A DNA stretch of 11,318 bases from Cytophagaceae bacterium (GTDB lineage: Bacteria > Bacteroidota > Bacteroidia > Cytophagales > Flexibacteraceae), in the NCBI GenBank assembly GCA_947464365.1, contig CANHWS010000096.1:1-11318 (forward strand), given 5' to 3'. Positions within the stretch are counted from its first letter, which is position 1; each line of letters begins with the position of its first letter. Shown here piece after piece: positions 1 through 9,401 of the stretch. The notes under the pieces are model-generated. The model was not told the origin of the DNA, did not search any database, and worked only from the letters and a program-made list of their open reading frames with translations. Both the position numbers and the translations under genes were made by a program.

Positions 1-22
1 ACCAAATAGATTTGCCAGACCT

Positions 23-56
23 TGCCCATCTCCTAGAGGTGGGCATTGGTTATTTT
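23..56 (+). terminator. Intrinsic terminator of an upstream gene
   Basis: TGCCCATCTC (23-32) pairs with GAGGTGGGCA (36-45) over a three-base loop. This gives ten pairs with one G-U wobble, and a T-rich stretch (TTGGTTATTTT) follows. The reverse direction has no T tract, so it should stop rightward transcripts. A possible stop codon TAG at 7-9 lies just upstream and may end a gene that begins outside the window, but too little is visible to annotate it. The position suggests that the sortase gene is not co-transcribed with whatever lies to its left. Confidence 0.65.
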
Positions 57-113
57 GCCAATACTGGCAGACACGCCACTTGGCAACCCTACCATTTGAC
101 CTGCACCAACGAA

Positions 114-3100
114 ATGTCTAACCTGAATCTGAAATTCACCACCAAAACGATCAATCCTAGCTTAGCAAGTAGCCCAATAATCAAACCTAGGCAGCTGCAA
201 ATGCTACACGCTTTGCTGGCATTGACATTTTGTTTGCTAGGTTTTTTTGGGCCTAGGGTGGCAAATGGTCAGCAGCGTTATGGTAATGAGTGGATCAGTT
301 ATGGTCGGACCTATTTTAAGATCCCTATAGTTCAAAACGGTATCTACCGCATCGGTAAGTCAACCTTGGACCAGGCAGGTATCCCGACAGGGACAATTGG
401 TCGTGGCCAATACCAGATTTGGCGCAGAGGTGTTGAACAAGCCATTTTCGTGACAGGTACCCAGCCAAGTATTCCGTTTGGCACTACAGACTACATCGAG
501 TTTTACGCCCAGAAGAACGATGGTGAGTTTGATTCGTCCCTCTACCTGAGGCCTGAATACCAGCCACACAAGCTCAATAACCTCCACACAGACACCGCTG
601 CTTACTTTCTGACTTGGCTGCCGACGGGTCAACAGGGTAAACGCATGGAGCAATATGCCGAAGATCGTATTAGCGTTCAGCCCACGAGTTGGCATCGCGA
701 AGAAAGGCTAACACTTCAGACGGAAACCTATACCAAGGGCAAAGGTCATCTGGATGATTTGGGGGCTCATATTTTCCACTCTTGGTTTGATAGGGGAGAA
801 GGTTGGGTTAGTGCCGAGATCACGTCTGCAGCTTCCGGCACCGCAACATACACCACTGTTTTTAGTGGCCTGAGTGCAGTCAGCGGGTTCTTGACGCCAA
901 CTGTTGAGGTCGTCGTCGTTGGTCGGAACGGCAATCAGCACCGCGTCCAAGTGCTTGCAGGGGCCAGTACGGCAAGCCTATCCCATGTTGATAGTTTATC
1001 TTGGCGTGGTTTCGATACTCAGTATCTGGACGGGACTGTCCCTATTGCAACTATTGCTGGCGGTCAGCTTGTTGTGCGTGTCCGTGTCTTGAGCAATAGC
1101 ACCACAGTCATTGACCGTTTTTCGATCGCCTACGTTCGGCTTCGTTATGCCCAAAACCTGGACCTCGGAAACAATACCACTGATCGGACCTTTGTTTTGC
1201 CGGCATCAGGGCAGGATTATTATCGGCTGGCATTGATTAATCCACCAACTGGCCTTCGGGTCTATGATGTCGGACGGCCTAATAATGTACGGTTGCTCAG
1301 AAGTCTTGGTGCAGGCCTTGGCCAACAGCTGTATGCAGTTGATGGGGCCATTGCCGGGACCAAGGTGTTCGCCAATGTGCAGCCTTTTCAGCTCCAGGCT
1401 CTTAGCCTCAAGCGCGTCAATTTCCGTAACATCAATCCACAAGCTCATAACTACCTCATAATTAGTTCGAGGGCGTTGATGCGCCCAGCCCAGGGTGTGG
1501 CCAATCCCGTTCGTGCATACGCTGATTATCGGGCATCTGTACAGGGTGGTCGGTTTGATACCTTAGTCGTGGAGCAGGATTTGGTCATCAACCAGTTTGG
1601 TTTTGGTGATCCTAGTCCGTTGGGTACCCGCCATTTTCTAGACTTTATGCTGCAGGGACGAGCCGAATACTTGTTGTTGATCGGTAAAGGACGCCAAGTG
1701 CAGGACCGGTTTGCTGCTGACTATCAGGCGACCAACTTGGTACATACCTTCGGCACACCCGGGAGCGACGTCCTGCTGAGTGCCGGACTTCGTGGATCGG
1801 GGCAAGAGCCTGCTTTGCCTACAGGGCGACTATCCGTCTTGCGGCCCATTGATATCCTGACCTACCTTAACAAGATCAAGGAGCATGAGGCTCTTGGCTT
1901 CAAAGATATTTGGCGCAAAAACACCTTGGTCCTGACAGGGGGCAAGCTGGGCGAAACCGATGGTTTCAAACTCTATGGCCAATCTTACCAAAGATCACTC
2001 AAGGGCCAGTTATTGGGTTCTGACTGCAAGCTGATCACCCGAGAGGACGCCACCACGATCATCGAGAGTATCAATGTTGCAGAGTTGGTCAATAAAGGAC
2101 TAAGCCTGATTACCATCTTTGGGCACAGCTCGCCTGCTGGTGCGGATATCGACATCGGTAACGCGAGCGAGCCAGGGTTCAACAACCAAGGTAAGTACCC
2201 GATGATCATCCTGAATGGATGTGCAGCTGGCAACTATTTCACCACAGGGTCTTTCGTGTTGGCAGATAACTGGCTTTATACCCCTAATCGTGGAGCCATT
2301 ATGTTCCTCGGCAATGTAGATGAAGGCTTGGCCTCGACCCTGGATGCCTATATGGATCAATACCTCAAGATCCAGTTTCAGGATAGTTCCTTCTTTTCAA
2401 AATCAGCAGGTGTTGTCCAGAAGGAGCTCATTAAACGCTATATGAGGCGCGGTTTTGTCGATGCGATCGACAGTATCCTGACTGATCAGTTCACGATGCA
2501 TGGTGACCCAGCATTATTGCTATTTGGTGCCCCCAAGGTGGACTACAAAACCAGCAATGCCGAGGTCTTTTTGCGAGATAAAAATCCAAGCACAGCATCA
2601 TCTACCATTAGGGTGGGTGTAGTTGTCTCTAACCTAGGACGTGCCACCAGCGATAGTCTGACTATTCGGTTCCGGCGCGTGTTATCAGATGGTCGGACCC
2701 TCAACTATTTTTCTGAAAAACTAGCTCCGGTCTATCGCCTCGACACCATCTTTTATGAACTCCCTAAACCAGATGGCAACTCAGGTGGTACCAATTCCTT
2801 GATTGTGACGCTTAATTATTATGACTTGGTGGACGAGATCACGAAGTCAAATAACGAAGGGCGTTTGGACTTCTTCTTGCCAGAGTCTGGCCTGAGTACC
2901 TTGTTCCCACCTAATTATGGTATCGTTGGCAATGCCACTAATTTGCGCCTGACGGCCCAGAGCAACAACCTGCTATCGGCAGCACGAGACTACTACTTTG
3001 AGTGTGATACCACGATCAGGTTTAACAGTCCGATCAAACTCACGGCAGTTGTCCGTGACTTTAATCTGGCTCGGGCCCCGATATCATTGCCTGTACGTCA

Positions 3101-5312
3101 AGATAGCACTGTCTATTATTGGCGTGTCAAGTTTAACGACGTACGTGCACCAAGTGATACCACTTGGTACAATAGCAGTTTCACTTATGTTAATGGTCTG
3201 CAAGAAGGTTGGTCGCAACGTCGGTTTGACCAATTTACGGAAACGACTGACCTAGGTGTCAATAAAATCTATGCGACCAGGTCATGGGACTTTCCGCTTA
3301 ATAGCCTCAACCTCAGGATTGAGGCGGCAGGAGGCAATGTCAAGACTGGCAATAGCTGGCTTGGTAGCAATGTCTACCTTAATGGGGTCAATATTTTTGT
3401 AGGCTCTGATGCCTCTTTCAATTGCTACCCCAATTTTGGCTCCTCGGGTACGATCGAGGATCGCCTCATTACCCTTGTCTTGGACAAGAATACCTTACAA
3501 TTTAAGCCTGCCGTGCGCAACCCATTTAGCGAACAGCGTGAGTTGTGTGGGCGTCGGCCATTTCCGTTTAATTTCTATAACCAGACCCAGACGTTCTTAT
3601 TCGTCCAGATGCAGAACCAAATATTGGGTGTTAACACCAACGACCCAACCAAACGCTGGATGGACGATGGCGACATTATGGTGGTGCTCAACAGTGGGGA
3701 TTTTGCGTGGGAACGCGCTCGGCAGATAGGTGGTAGTGCAAGCTATCGGTTCTATATGCAGGGGTTAGCAAGCATCGGGATTGATACTGCAGCCTTTGTA
3801 GCACGCAACCTGAACGGCTATCCCTTTATTGGTGTTGGTCGTAAACGGGGGCCATATGCCTCAGCCCGGATGATTTATGCGAATCCGCTATCGGCGGTCC
3901 CTCCTAGGAACCAAATCCTGACACTTGATACCACCTTTAGCGTCAGGTCGGCCACAGGTACCATTCAGTCACCAAGGATTGGTCCGGCCCGTCAATGGCA
4001 ATCCGTCCGCTACCAGTTTGCAAAGCCGGCCGGCAGTTGGTTTAAGCTGAGTTTGTATGGTGTCAGCTTGCAGGGGCAAGAGTCCTTGTTAGTAGATAGT
4101 TTGATTGGCAGTAGCCCTGACATTAGTAACATTGATGCTGCGCAGTATCCGTATATTTATCTGAAGGCAACTGTTACCCACCCAGGTAATGTGCCGCCAC
4201 AGCTCAAACGTTGGACTGTTTTGTACGAAGGTGTGCCCGAAGGTACCCTAAGTGCGCAACTAAGCGGACAATCCCAGCTCACGATCCCCGAAAAACAAGA
4301 GGGCGAAAAGGTTAATCTTAAGGTTGTCTTTCAAAACATCAGCAATAAAACTTTTGCCGATACTATTGGTGTGCGGGTTCGTTTGCGGAATGCCATTGGC
4401 CGTCAGCAATTTATCAAGGTGCCCACTTTGCGCGCCCTTGGTCCGAACGATACTGGCAGTGTGATCCTGAAAGACATTAGCACCATCGGTTGGGCGGGGG
4501 ATAATAGTATCCAGGTTTTTTTCAACCCGCAGTACCAAGCCGAGCAGATTTATACCAACAACAGTATCGAGATACCTTTCAAGGTTAAAGGAGATAACAT
4601 CAATCCAATGTTGGATGTGACCTTCGACGGGGTCAGGATCATTGACGGGGACATTACCTCGCCGACACCAGCAATATCGGTAGTCCTGAGGGATGACAAC
4701 CGATTCTTGCCCAAGCAAGACACTACAGGTCTGTTGATCACACTATCCAAGCAAGGTAGTACCGAGCCTGCCACCCGAGTCAACTTTGCGGATGGTAAAG
4801 CTAGGTTCACCCCTGCAACAGCCAACACCCCGCTCCGTATTGACTACCAGCCAGATGCCATGTCGGACGGAACCTATACCCTAAGGGTCCAGGGCGAGGA
4901 TGCCAGTGGTAACAAAAGCGGTTTGGCGGATTATACCATCAACTTTAAGGTCCTGAACGAAAGTACGGTGACCAACTTCTATCCCTACCCGAATCCGTTC
5001 AGTAGCAGTACGCGGTTTGTCTTCACCCTTACTGGTGCCGAGATCCCAGACGATATCAAGATCCAGATCATGACCGTAGCAGGGCGAGTAGTGCGCGAAA
5101 TCACGAAAAATGAGCTTGGGCCTATCCGGATTGGGAATAACATCACGACTTTTGCATGGAACGGCACCGACGAGTTTGGCGACAAGCTGGCCAATGGTGT
5201 GTACCTCTATCGCGTGATTTTGCGCAAGAATGGCCAACCGATGGACCATCGGGCCACGGACGCCGAAAATTTGTTCAAGAACGGCATCGGCAAGATGTAT
5301 CTGATGCGTTAA
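114..5312 (+). CDS. porU2: PorU2-like type IX secretion system C25 sortase
   Basis: Predicted cell-surface cysteine endopeptidase that removes the C-terminal sorting domain of T9SS cargo so that the cargo can be anchored or released. Numbering is from the ATG at 114 (1732 residues). A signal-peptide core (HALLALTFCLLGFF) at about 31-46 is followed by a likely cleavage site near 52. A PorU-type N-terminal domain (from YGNEWISYGRTYFKI) comes next, then a C25 peptidase domain at about 445-805. The probable catalytic dyad is His671 in IFGHSS and Cys703 in LNGCAAGN. Two CARDB-like Ig segments begin near 834 and 1402. The last ~110 residues are a T9SS sorting domain starting with YPYPNPF and containing WNGTDEFGDKLANGVYLYRV. 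It is much longer than classical PorU (about 1100-1200 residues) but fits the long PorU2 type. The ATG at 201 would also give a signal peptide, but one without positive charge; the ATG at 114 adds K and R residues before the hydrophobic core, so I prefer it. No Shine-Dalgarno is visible. Whether it is the main sortase or a paralogue is not decidable here. Confidence 0.9.
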   Translation: MSNLNLKFTTKTINPSLASSPIIKPRQLQMLHALLALTFCLLGFFGPRVANGQQRYGNEWISYGRTYFKIPIVQNGIYRIGKSTLDQAGIPTGTIGRGQYQIWRRGVEQAIFVTGTQPSIPFGTTDYIEFYAQKNDGEFDSSLYLRPEYQPHKLNNLHTDTAAYFLTWLPTGQQGKRMEQYAEDRISVQPTSWHREERLTLQTETYTKGKGHLDDLGAHIFHSWFDRGEGWVSAEITSAASGTATYTTVFSGLSAVSGFLTPTVEVVVVGRNGNQHRVQVLAGASTASLSHVDSLSWRGFDTQYLDGTVPIATIAGGQLVVRVRVLSNSTTVIDRFSIAYVRLRYAQNLDLGNNTTDRTFVLPASGQDYYRLALINPPTGLRVYDVGRPNNVRLLRSLGAGLGQQLYAVDGAIAGTKVFANVQPFQLQALSLKRVNFRNINPQAHNYLIISSRALMRPAQGVANPVRAYADYRASVQGGRFDTLVVEQDLVINQFGFGDPSPLGTRHFLDFMLQGRAEYLLLIGKGRQVQDRFAADYQATNLVHTFGTPGSDVLLSAGLRGSGQEPALPTGRLSVLRPIDILTYLNKIKEHEALGFKDIWRKNTLVLTGGKLGETDGFKLYGQSYQRSLKGQLLGSDCKLITREDATTIIESINVAELVNKGLSLITIFGHSSPAGADIDIGNASEPGFNNQGKYPMIILNGCAAGNYFTTGSFVLADNWLYTPNRGAIMFLGNVDEGLASTLDAYMDQYLKIQFQDSSFFSKSAGVVQKELIKRYMRRGFVDAIDSILTDQFTMHGDPALLLFGAPKVDYKTSNAEVFLRDKNPSTASSTIRVGVVVSNLGRATSDSLTIRFRRVLSDGRTLNYFSEKLAPVYRLDTIFYELPKPDGNSGGTNSLIVTLNYYDLVDEITKSNNEGRLDFFLPESGLSTLFPPNYGIVGNATNLRLTAQSNNLLSAARDYYFECDTTIRFNSPIKLTAVVRDFNLARAPISLPVRQDSTVYYWRVKFNDVRAPSDTTWYNSSFTYVNGLQEGWSQRRFDQFTETTDLGVNKIYATRSWDFPLNSLNLRIEAAGGNVKTGNSWLGSNVYLNGVNIFVGSDASFNCYPNFGSSGTIEDRLITLVLDKNTLQFKPAVRNPFSEQRELCGRRPFPFNFYNQTQTFLFVQMQNQILGVNTNDPTKRWMDDGDIMVVLNSGDFAWERARQIGGSASYRFYMQGLASIGIDTAAFVARNLNGYPFIGVGRKRGPYASARMIYANPLSAVPPRNQILTLDTTFSVRSATGTIQSPRIGPARQWQSVRYQFAKPAGSWFKLSLYGVSLQGQESLLVDSLIGSSPDISNIDAAQYPYIYLKATVTHPGNVPPQLKRWTVLYEGVPEGTLSAQLSGQSQLTIPEKQEGEKVNLKVVFQNISNKTFADTIGVRVRLRNAIGRQQFIKVPTLRALGPNDTGSVILKDISTIGWAGDNSIQVFFNPQYQAEQIYTNNSIEIPFKVKGDNINPMLDVTFDGVRIIDGDITSPTPAISVVLRDDNRFLPKQDTTGLLITLSKQGSTEPATRVNFADGKARFTPATANTPLRIDYQPDAMSDGTYTLRVQGEDASGNKSGLADYTINFKVLNESTVTNFYPYPNPFSSSTRFVFTLTGAEIPDDIKIQIMTVAGRVVREITKNELGPIRIGNNITTFAWNGTDEFGDKLANGVYLYRVILRKNGQPMDHRATDAENLFKNGIGKMYLMR

Positions 5313-5334
5313 CCTACCCCATCACCCTCTTTTT

Positions 5335-7911
5335 TTGGTAGTCTTACTTCTGTCTTTGTTTCGTATTTTGATTAGGCAGCTATCCACGGGCTTAGTGTTC
5401 GGGGGTGTTTTGTTCAGTCAACTAGCATTGTTGCCTAGTCTTGGGTTTTCGCAAAATGCTCGGACTGGGGGCGAGCTTAATGGCGCAGTCAAAGGCAAGT
5501 CACGTCATAGTTTTCATGTCCGAGGTAAGGTCTGTAATATGGCCAATCCGAAGGAGCAGGTTCCGTTTGCGCATGGCCAAGATTTGCTCTCGGGTCAACA
5601 TTTCTTGGCAGATGGACAAGGTAATTTTGATATCAGCAGCGATCAACCTATTACTCGGCTGACTTTCAAATCTGATCTGCATGCCACCCAAACGGTCGAG
5701 GTCAATGATGCTTCTGAGATTACAGTCCTGATGGCTAGAGTTTTGCCATGGCCGCAAAATCAAGAGACAGAAGCAGGTACAAAGGAGCTGGTCCAACAAT
5801 TGGTTTTTGCTAAAAAACGTAACGATCCGGATCGTGTAGGCCACTACCAACACCAAGTCTACCACAAGCTATCGGTCCGGACCGATAGCTTGGCCGAGAT
5901 CACCCAACTGATCAATGCAGGCTTCAGAATCTTTGGCAAGCCGTTGCTGGATACTAAGTCGCCATTTCATTATTTGTTCCTGACCGAGACGACCTCGCGC
6001 AAATACTACCAGACCAATGGCAAACAGAAGGAGCTGATCGATGGCTTGCGCGTGTCGGGCATCCAACAATTTGGGGGCAACTTACCCTTGGCGCAGCTCC
6101 AGGCCTTTAGTGTATATGCTAACTATGTTGCACTCCAAGGGGTCGACTACATTGGGCCCTTGGCTGGCGAGCCGACTAGTCGATATGTGTTTGAGGTACG
6201 GGATACAATTCCCGTTTCGGACGACGTAATCTATCTCCTGAGGTTCTATCCGAAGAAGGGGCAGCAGGTTAGCACCATGCGTGGCTATCTTTTTGTTTCG
6301 GCACGGGATTATGGCATCTATCACGCCATCTTTCAACCAGGGTTGATAACGGGTGTCCAGAGTATACTGACCCAGACGTATCGACGGGTCATAATGGATG
6401 GAAAGAGTCGTTGGGCGCCCGCAACTTACCAAGCGACCCTGTACAAACCAGAGGCAGTGGGCAATGTGCCGATTGAGATTGTGCAGGAAGGATATGTAAC
6501 GGCCTTTACTAGTCTCGATAAACAAACAACGGAAGTCGTCTTGCCCTATGACCAAACAAAGGAGAATTGGCGATATGATGGCATCATTGTCGAGCCAGTG
6601 ACTGGGGCTAGTCTTCGGGATTCTGTATTCTGGATCGGACACCGACCTATGTCTTTATCAGCTCCTGAGGTGAATACCTATCGGTTTTACGCCAAGGTTG
6701 GCAGCCTCAAGTCTGTAGACCGACTGCTAAACATAGGCGAGCAACTTTATTATGGGCAGTTAGGCTACCAAGATTGGGCGATCGACCTCAATCGTGTCTT
6801 TACTTTCAACTATTATGAGTCCTTGCGGCTAGGGCTTGGCCTGACACGCTACTGGTTCGACCACCGGCTTACTACAAGTGGGTACGTCGGTTATGGGTTT
6901 CAGGATAAAGCTTATAAGTATGGCCTTAGTGGGTCCTACGTTCTGGACTCTACTTATGATGTGCGCATAGGCTATCAGTATTTTGATGACTTGGTGGAGC
7001 CTGGCCAGCCCAAGTTTTTCCGCGAAGAAACGATGTCCAGTGCCGAGCGGCTCCGGAAATACCAGATCCCAAGGTTTGATATTGAAGTCCAGCACCAAGG
7101 GGCGGCAAGTGTATCGCTATGGCCCAATTTGGGTTTTCAGGCTGCTTATAACTTTAGGTTTATACGTCCGCTATATGAATATAGTTTCAATGCCCTAGGT
7201 ATCGAAGGTCTAGCTCCTACGCCGCTATCCAGCTTCACGACCAATGAGGCAGTCCTTGGGTTCAAGTGGACCATTGGTGAACGATTTATACGCCTAAGGC
7301 GCAATTTGGTTAGCATCGGGAGCAAGTGGCCCTCCTTGTATGTTAACTATACATACGGAATTGTCAACGCCGCAGGGCAACAAACGCCCTACCGTCGGTA
7401 CGATCTCAAATCACAGTATCAATTTAAAGCACCCGGGTGGGGAAGTACAAGGCTTTCGCTACTTGCCGGCCGTATCGTTGGCAATGTGCCCTATAGCCTG
7501 CTCTGGACGGGCAAACCAAGTTATCAGGATGCGAGTGCCGTAATCACGAATAGCTTCGAGACTATGCGGTACAACGAGTTTTTGGCAGATGAGTACTTGG
7601 CCTTTTTCGGTATCCACAGTTTTGACCCAATCGAGATTGATGGGTTCCCGTACTATCCCTACATATCGCTGATGCATAACATGGGGTGGGGTAGCTTGCA
7701 GCATGGCGAGTTTCATGGCCAAGTCAACAAAGCAAGCTGGGCGCAAGGATTTTACGAATCGGGGCTATTCTTTAATGACGTATTCGTTTTCAACCTAGGT
7801 GGCCTCCGCACAGGCCTAGGTATCGGTGGTTTCGGACGCTATGGGGCGACTGCTAGGCCAGCTTTTTGGGACAATGCAGTCTTTAAATTTGCCTTACGAT
7901 TTGGCACCTAG
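5335..7911 (+). CDS. DUF5686 family outer-membrane protein with carboxypeptidase-regulatory-like N-terminus
   Basis: Member of the DUF5686 family, predicted outer-membrane proteins of Bacteroidota with no established biochemical role. Numbering from 5335 gives 858 residues. A signal-peptide-like segment ends near residue 40 (LLPSLGFSQ). A worn carboxypeptidase-regulatory-like Ig fold lies at about 61-130 (HVRGKV, VPFAHGQDLL, GNFDISS). The DUF5686 region begins near 150 (LVQQLVFAKKRNDPDRV) and includes the recognisable stretches FLTETTSRKYY, KELIDGLRVSGIQQFGG, VYANYVALQGVDYIGPL and LLRFYPKKG. From about 490 onward alternating aromatic and polar stretches with YGF, YQYF and FNLGG look like barrel strands, ending in FALRFGT. 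No ATG is usable: the frame opens only at 5305. The start must be TTG at 5335, 5356 or 5368, or GTG at 5395; the TTG at 5356 or 5368 gives the most natural signal peptide. Only 22 bases separate it from the sortase stop and no hairpin intervenes, so the two are probably co-transcribed. Confidence 0.85.
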   Translation: MVVLLLSLFRILIRQLSTGLVFGGVLFSQLALLPSLGFSQNARTGGELNGAVKGKSRHSFHVRGKVCNMANPKEQVPFAHGQDLLSGQHFLADGQGNFDISSDQPITRLTFKSDLHATQTVEVNDASEITVLMARVLPWPQNQETEAGTKELVQQLVFAKKRNDPDRVGHYQHQVYHKLSVRTDSLAEITQLINAGFRIFGKPLLDTKSPFHYLFLTETTSRKYYQTNGKQKELIDGLRVSGIQQFGGNLPLAQLQAFSVYANYVALQGVDYIGPLAGEPTSRYVFEVRDTIPVSDDVIYLLRFYPKKGQQVSTMRGYLFVSARDYGIYHAIFQPGLITGVQSILTQTYRRVIMDGKSRWAPATYQATLYKPEAVGNVPIEIVQEGYVTAFTSLDKQTTEVVLPYDQTKENWRYDGIIVEPVTGASLRDSVFWIGHRPMSLSAPEVNTYRFYAKVGSLKSVDRLLNIGEQLYYGQLGYQDWAIDLNRVFTFNYYESLRLGLGLTRYWFDHRLTTSGYVGYGFQDKAYKYGLSGSYVLDSTYDVRIGYQYFDDLVEPGQPKFFREETMSSAERLRKYQIPRFDIEVQHQGAASVSLWPNLGFQAAYNFRFIRPLYEYSFNALGIEGLAPTPLSSFTTNEAVLGFKWTIGERFIRLRRNLVSIGSKWPSLYVNYTYGIVNAAGQQTPYRRYDLKSQYQFKAPGWGSTRLSLLAGRIVGNVPYSLLWTGKPSYQDASAVITNSFETMRYNEFLADEYLAFFGIHSFDPIEIDGFPYYPYISLMHNMGWGSLQHGEFHGQVNKASWAQGFYESGLFFNDVFVFNLGGLRTGLGIGGFGRYGATARPAFWDNAVFKFALRFGT

Positions 7912-7914
7912 GCT

Positions 7915-7952
7915 ATAGGGGTAAGTTCTATTTACCTCTATTTGATGTTTTT
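7915..7952 (+). terminator. Intrinsic terminator after the sortase/DUF5686 unit
   Basis: ATAGGGGTAAG (7915-7925) pairs with TTTACCTCTAT (7931-7941) over the loop TTCTA: eleven pairs, two of them G-U. TTGATGTTTTT follows. It starts four bases after the DUF5686 stop codon. The T tract is on the forward side only, so it serves the rightward unit; it also lies just past the stop of the convergent gene on the other strand. Confidence 0.8.
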
Positions 7953-7956
7953 AAGG

Positions 7957-9381
7957 CTAGAATGCCATTAGCTTCTGCTTTGTTGGTTTGTCCAACGAAG
8001 GGCAGGCCTCCAACATAAGGGACCATAGCCGATGGTCAAGACAGAAACGCATACCTTCTATCAGATTGGCAGTCAAGGTCTTGATCATGACAACATCGGC
8101 ATTTGGATGCGCGATCCGGAATACCTCAGGGCATAGGTCATCTTGTAGGTTTTCGCTTTCGGCCAATAGTTGCTCCTTGATGCGCTCACCAGGTCGCATC
8201 CCAACCGTCCTCATGTAGTCCGCTGGTTTGCCGTTGATCCGTAACATCCAGCTGGCTAACTGACCGATGGTGTAGGTCGGCATCCAGAACCCATATAGCC
8301 CTCCATTTTCGCCCATAGCCCCTGCTTGCAACATCCGGTGGCATGCATCCGCAACGGAGATAAAAAAGCGCTCCATGGTCGGGTCTGTAATGGTGATTGG
8401 CTGTTGGTTAGCCAATTCCGTTTCCCAAAGCGGCAACACCGACCCACGACTGCCGATGACGTTGCCAAAGCGCATGGTCATGAATTTGGTCTGTTTACTC
8501 CTTAGTGCACTTTCTTGGGCCATCACACTCACCCATTGTTCGGCCACATATTTGGTCGCTCCCATCAAGCAGGTTGGCTGTACTGCCTTGTCCGTGCTCA
8601 GCAAAACAACTCGATCCACGTTATACCGTAAGGACAATTTGCCTATCAAAAAAGTCCCCCAGATATTGGTGTTGACCGCAGCCCAGACCGCCTCTTGCAA
8701 CAGGGGCACATGTTTGTAGGCGGCGGTGTGGAACACAATTTCGGGCTTGAACTTCGAAAAAACAGCATCCAGCCGGTTGCTATGGCATACATCCTGCAGT
8801 TTGGGGATGATCTTGACTGTTGGGCAAAGCGCCATCAACTCGCGGCTGAGGTCTACCAATGGTGACTCGGTCACGTCGACCAAAACCAAAAGTGCTGGCT
8901 TGCTCAGGGCAATTTGTTTTGCAAGTTCGGAGCCAATACTGCCAGCTGCGCCTGTGATTAAGACACGTTTATCTTGGTATTGCTGCTGGACTTCCTTTAT
9001 GGCCTGGGTATTATTCAAGTAACTAGCAGAGGAACTTAAAAGGTCCGCCAGCGAAATCAAACTCGGACCATTGCAGGACCTATCGTCAAACTGATATAGT
9101 TGGTGGCCTTTATCAAGGGCTTTTTCCCATCCATCCAAACTAACTCCGTTGGTGTTATTGACTACGATCCTGAGACCAGTGGTTGGTTCAGGATTTAACT
9201 CCAATATGTCTTTCAGACTGCCATATACCATAACCGACTCGACCTCCAGACCGAGCCAAGCTGCCAGTTTTGGCGCAAGGTTGTCCGCATGGGCGCCAAC
9301 CATCACCCACTGGCTGCGGATAAGGCTCGGCAAGGCTTGCTTGGTTTGGCTTGATTGGTCTTGAGGTATTGATCTTGGCAT
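7957..9381 (-). CDS. FlaA1/CapD-like NAD-dependent nucleotide-sugar 4,6-dehydratase/epimerase, without membrane domain
   Basis: Extended short-chain dehydrogenase of the polysaccharide biosynthesis group (FlaA1, CapD, WbpM), which acts on UDP-sugars to supply modified sugars for capsule, O-antigen or glycans. In the 474 residues, 25-115 resemble the remnant of the CoA-binding-like domain and linker (SLISLADLL). The NAD-binding glycine motif TGAAGSIGSEL is at 143-153. AAYKHVPL is at 220-227, STDKAV at 262-267, and MGATK at 273-277, with Met in the place of the usual catalytic Tyr as in the membrane WbpM/PglF branch. RFGNVIGSRGSV is at 304-315 and GMRPGER is near the C-terminus. The four N-terminal membrane spans of full-length relatives (about 600 residues or more) are absent, and several family motifs are altered: the GDxRD motif reads PKLQD, and the NP of the EDNP motif is lost. 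It is convergent with the DUF5686 gene and divergent from the next one. It may be a soluble or specialised paralogue; the exact substrate cannot be told from sequence. Confidence 0.87.
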   Translation of the reverse strand: MPRSIPQDQSSQTKQALPSLIRSQWVMVGAHADNLAPKLAAWLGLEVESVMVYGSLKDILELNPEPTTGLRIVVNNTNGVSLDGWEKALDKGHQLYQFDDRSCNGPSLISLADLLSSSASYLNNTQAIKEVQQQYQDKRVLITGAAGSIGSELAKQIALSKPALLVLVDVTESPLVDLSRELMALCPTVKIIPKLQDVCHSNRLDAVFSKFKPEIVFHTAAYKHVPLLQEAVWAAVNTNIWGTFLIGKLSLRYNVDRVVLLSTDKAVQPTCLMGATKYVAEQWVSVMAQESALRSKQTKFMTMRFGNVIGSRGSVLPLWETELANQQPITITDPTMERFFISVADACHRMLQAGAMGENGGLYGFWMPTYTIGQLASWMLRINGKPADYMRTVGMRPGERIKEQLLAESENLQDDLCPEVFRIAHPNADVVMIKTLTANLIEGMRFCLDHRLWSLMLEACPSLDKPTKQKLMAF

Positions 9382-9401
9382 CCTGGCACGGCTATAGCTT
9401 A

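Noticed and set aside
12..113. Extension of the sortase frame to a TTG at 12
   Set aside because: It would place the start before the terminator hairpin at 23-45 and add residues unlike a signal peptide; the ATG at 114 or 201 is more natural.
2214..2240. Inactive peptidase in the sortase
   Set aside because: Both the His (FGHSS) and Cys (NGCAAGN) positions are intact, so there is no sign of lost catalytic residues.
4260..4718. Minus-strand open frame of 152 codons inside the sortase gene
   Set aside because: It lies fully within a well-supported gene in a conserved-looking region and its product has no recognisable domain; a chance antisense frame.
6082..6642. Minus-strand open frame of 186 codons inside the DUF5686 gene
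   Set aside because: It is fully embedded opposite the most family-typical part of DUF5686 and has no promoter or recognisable motif.
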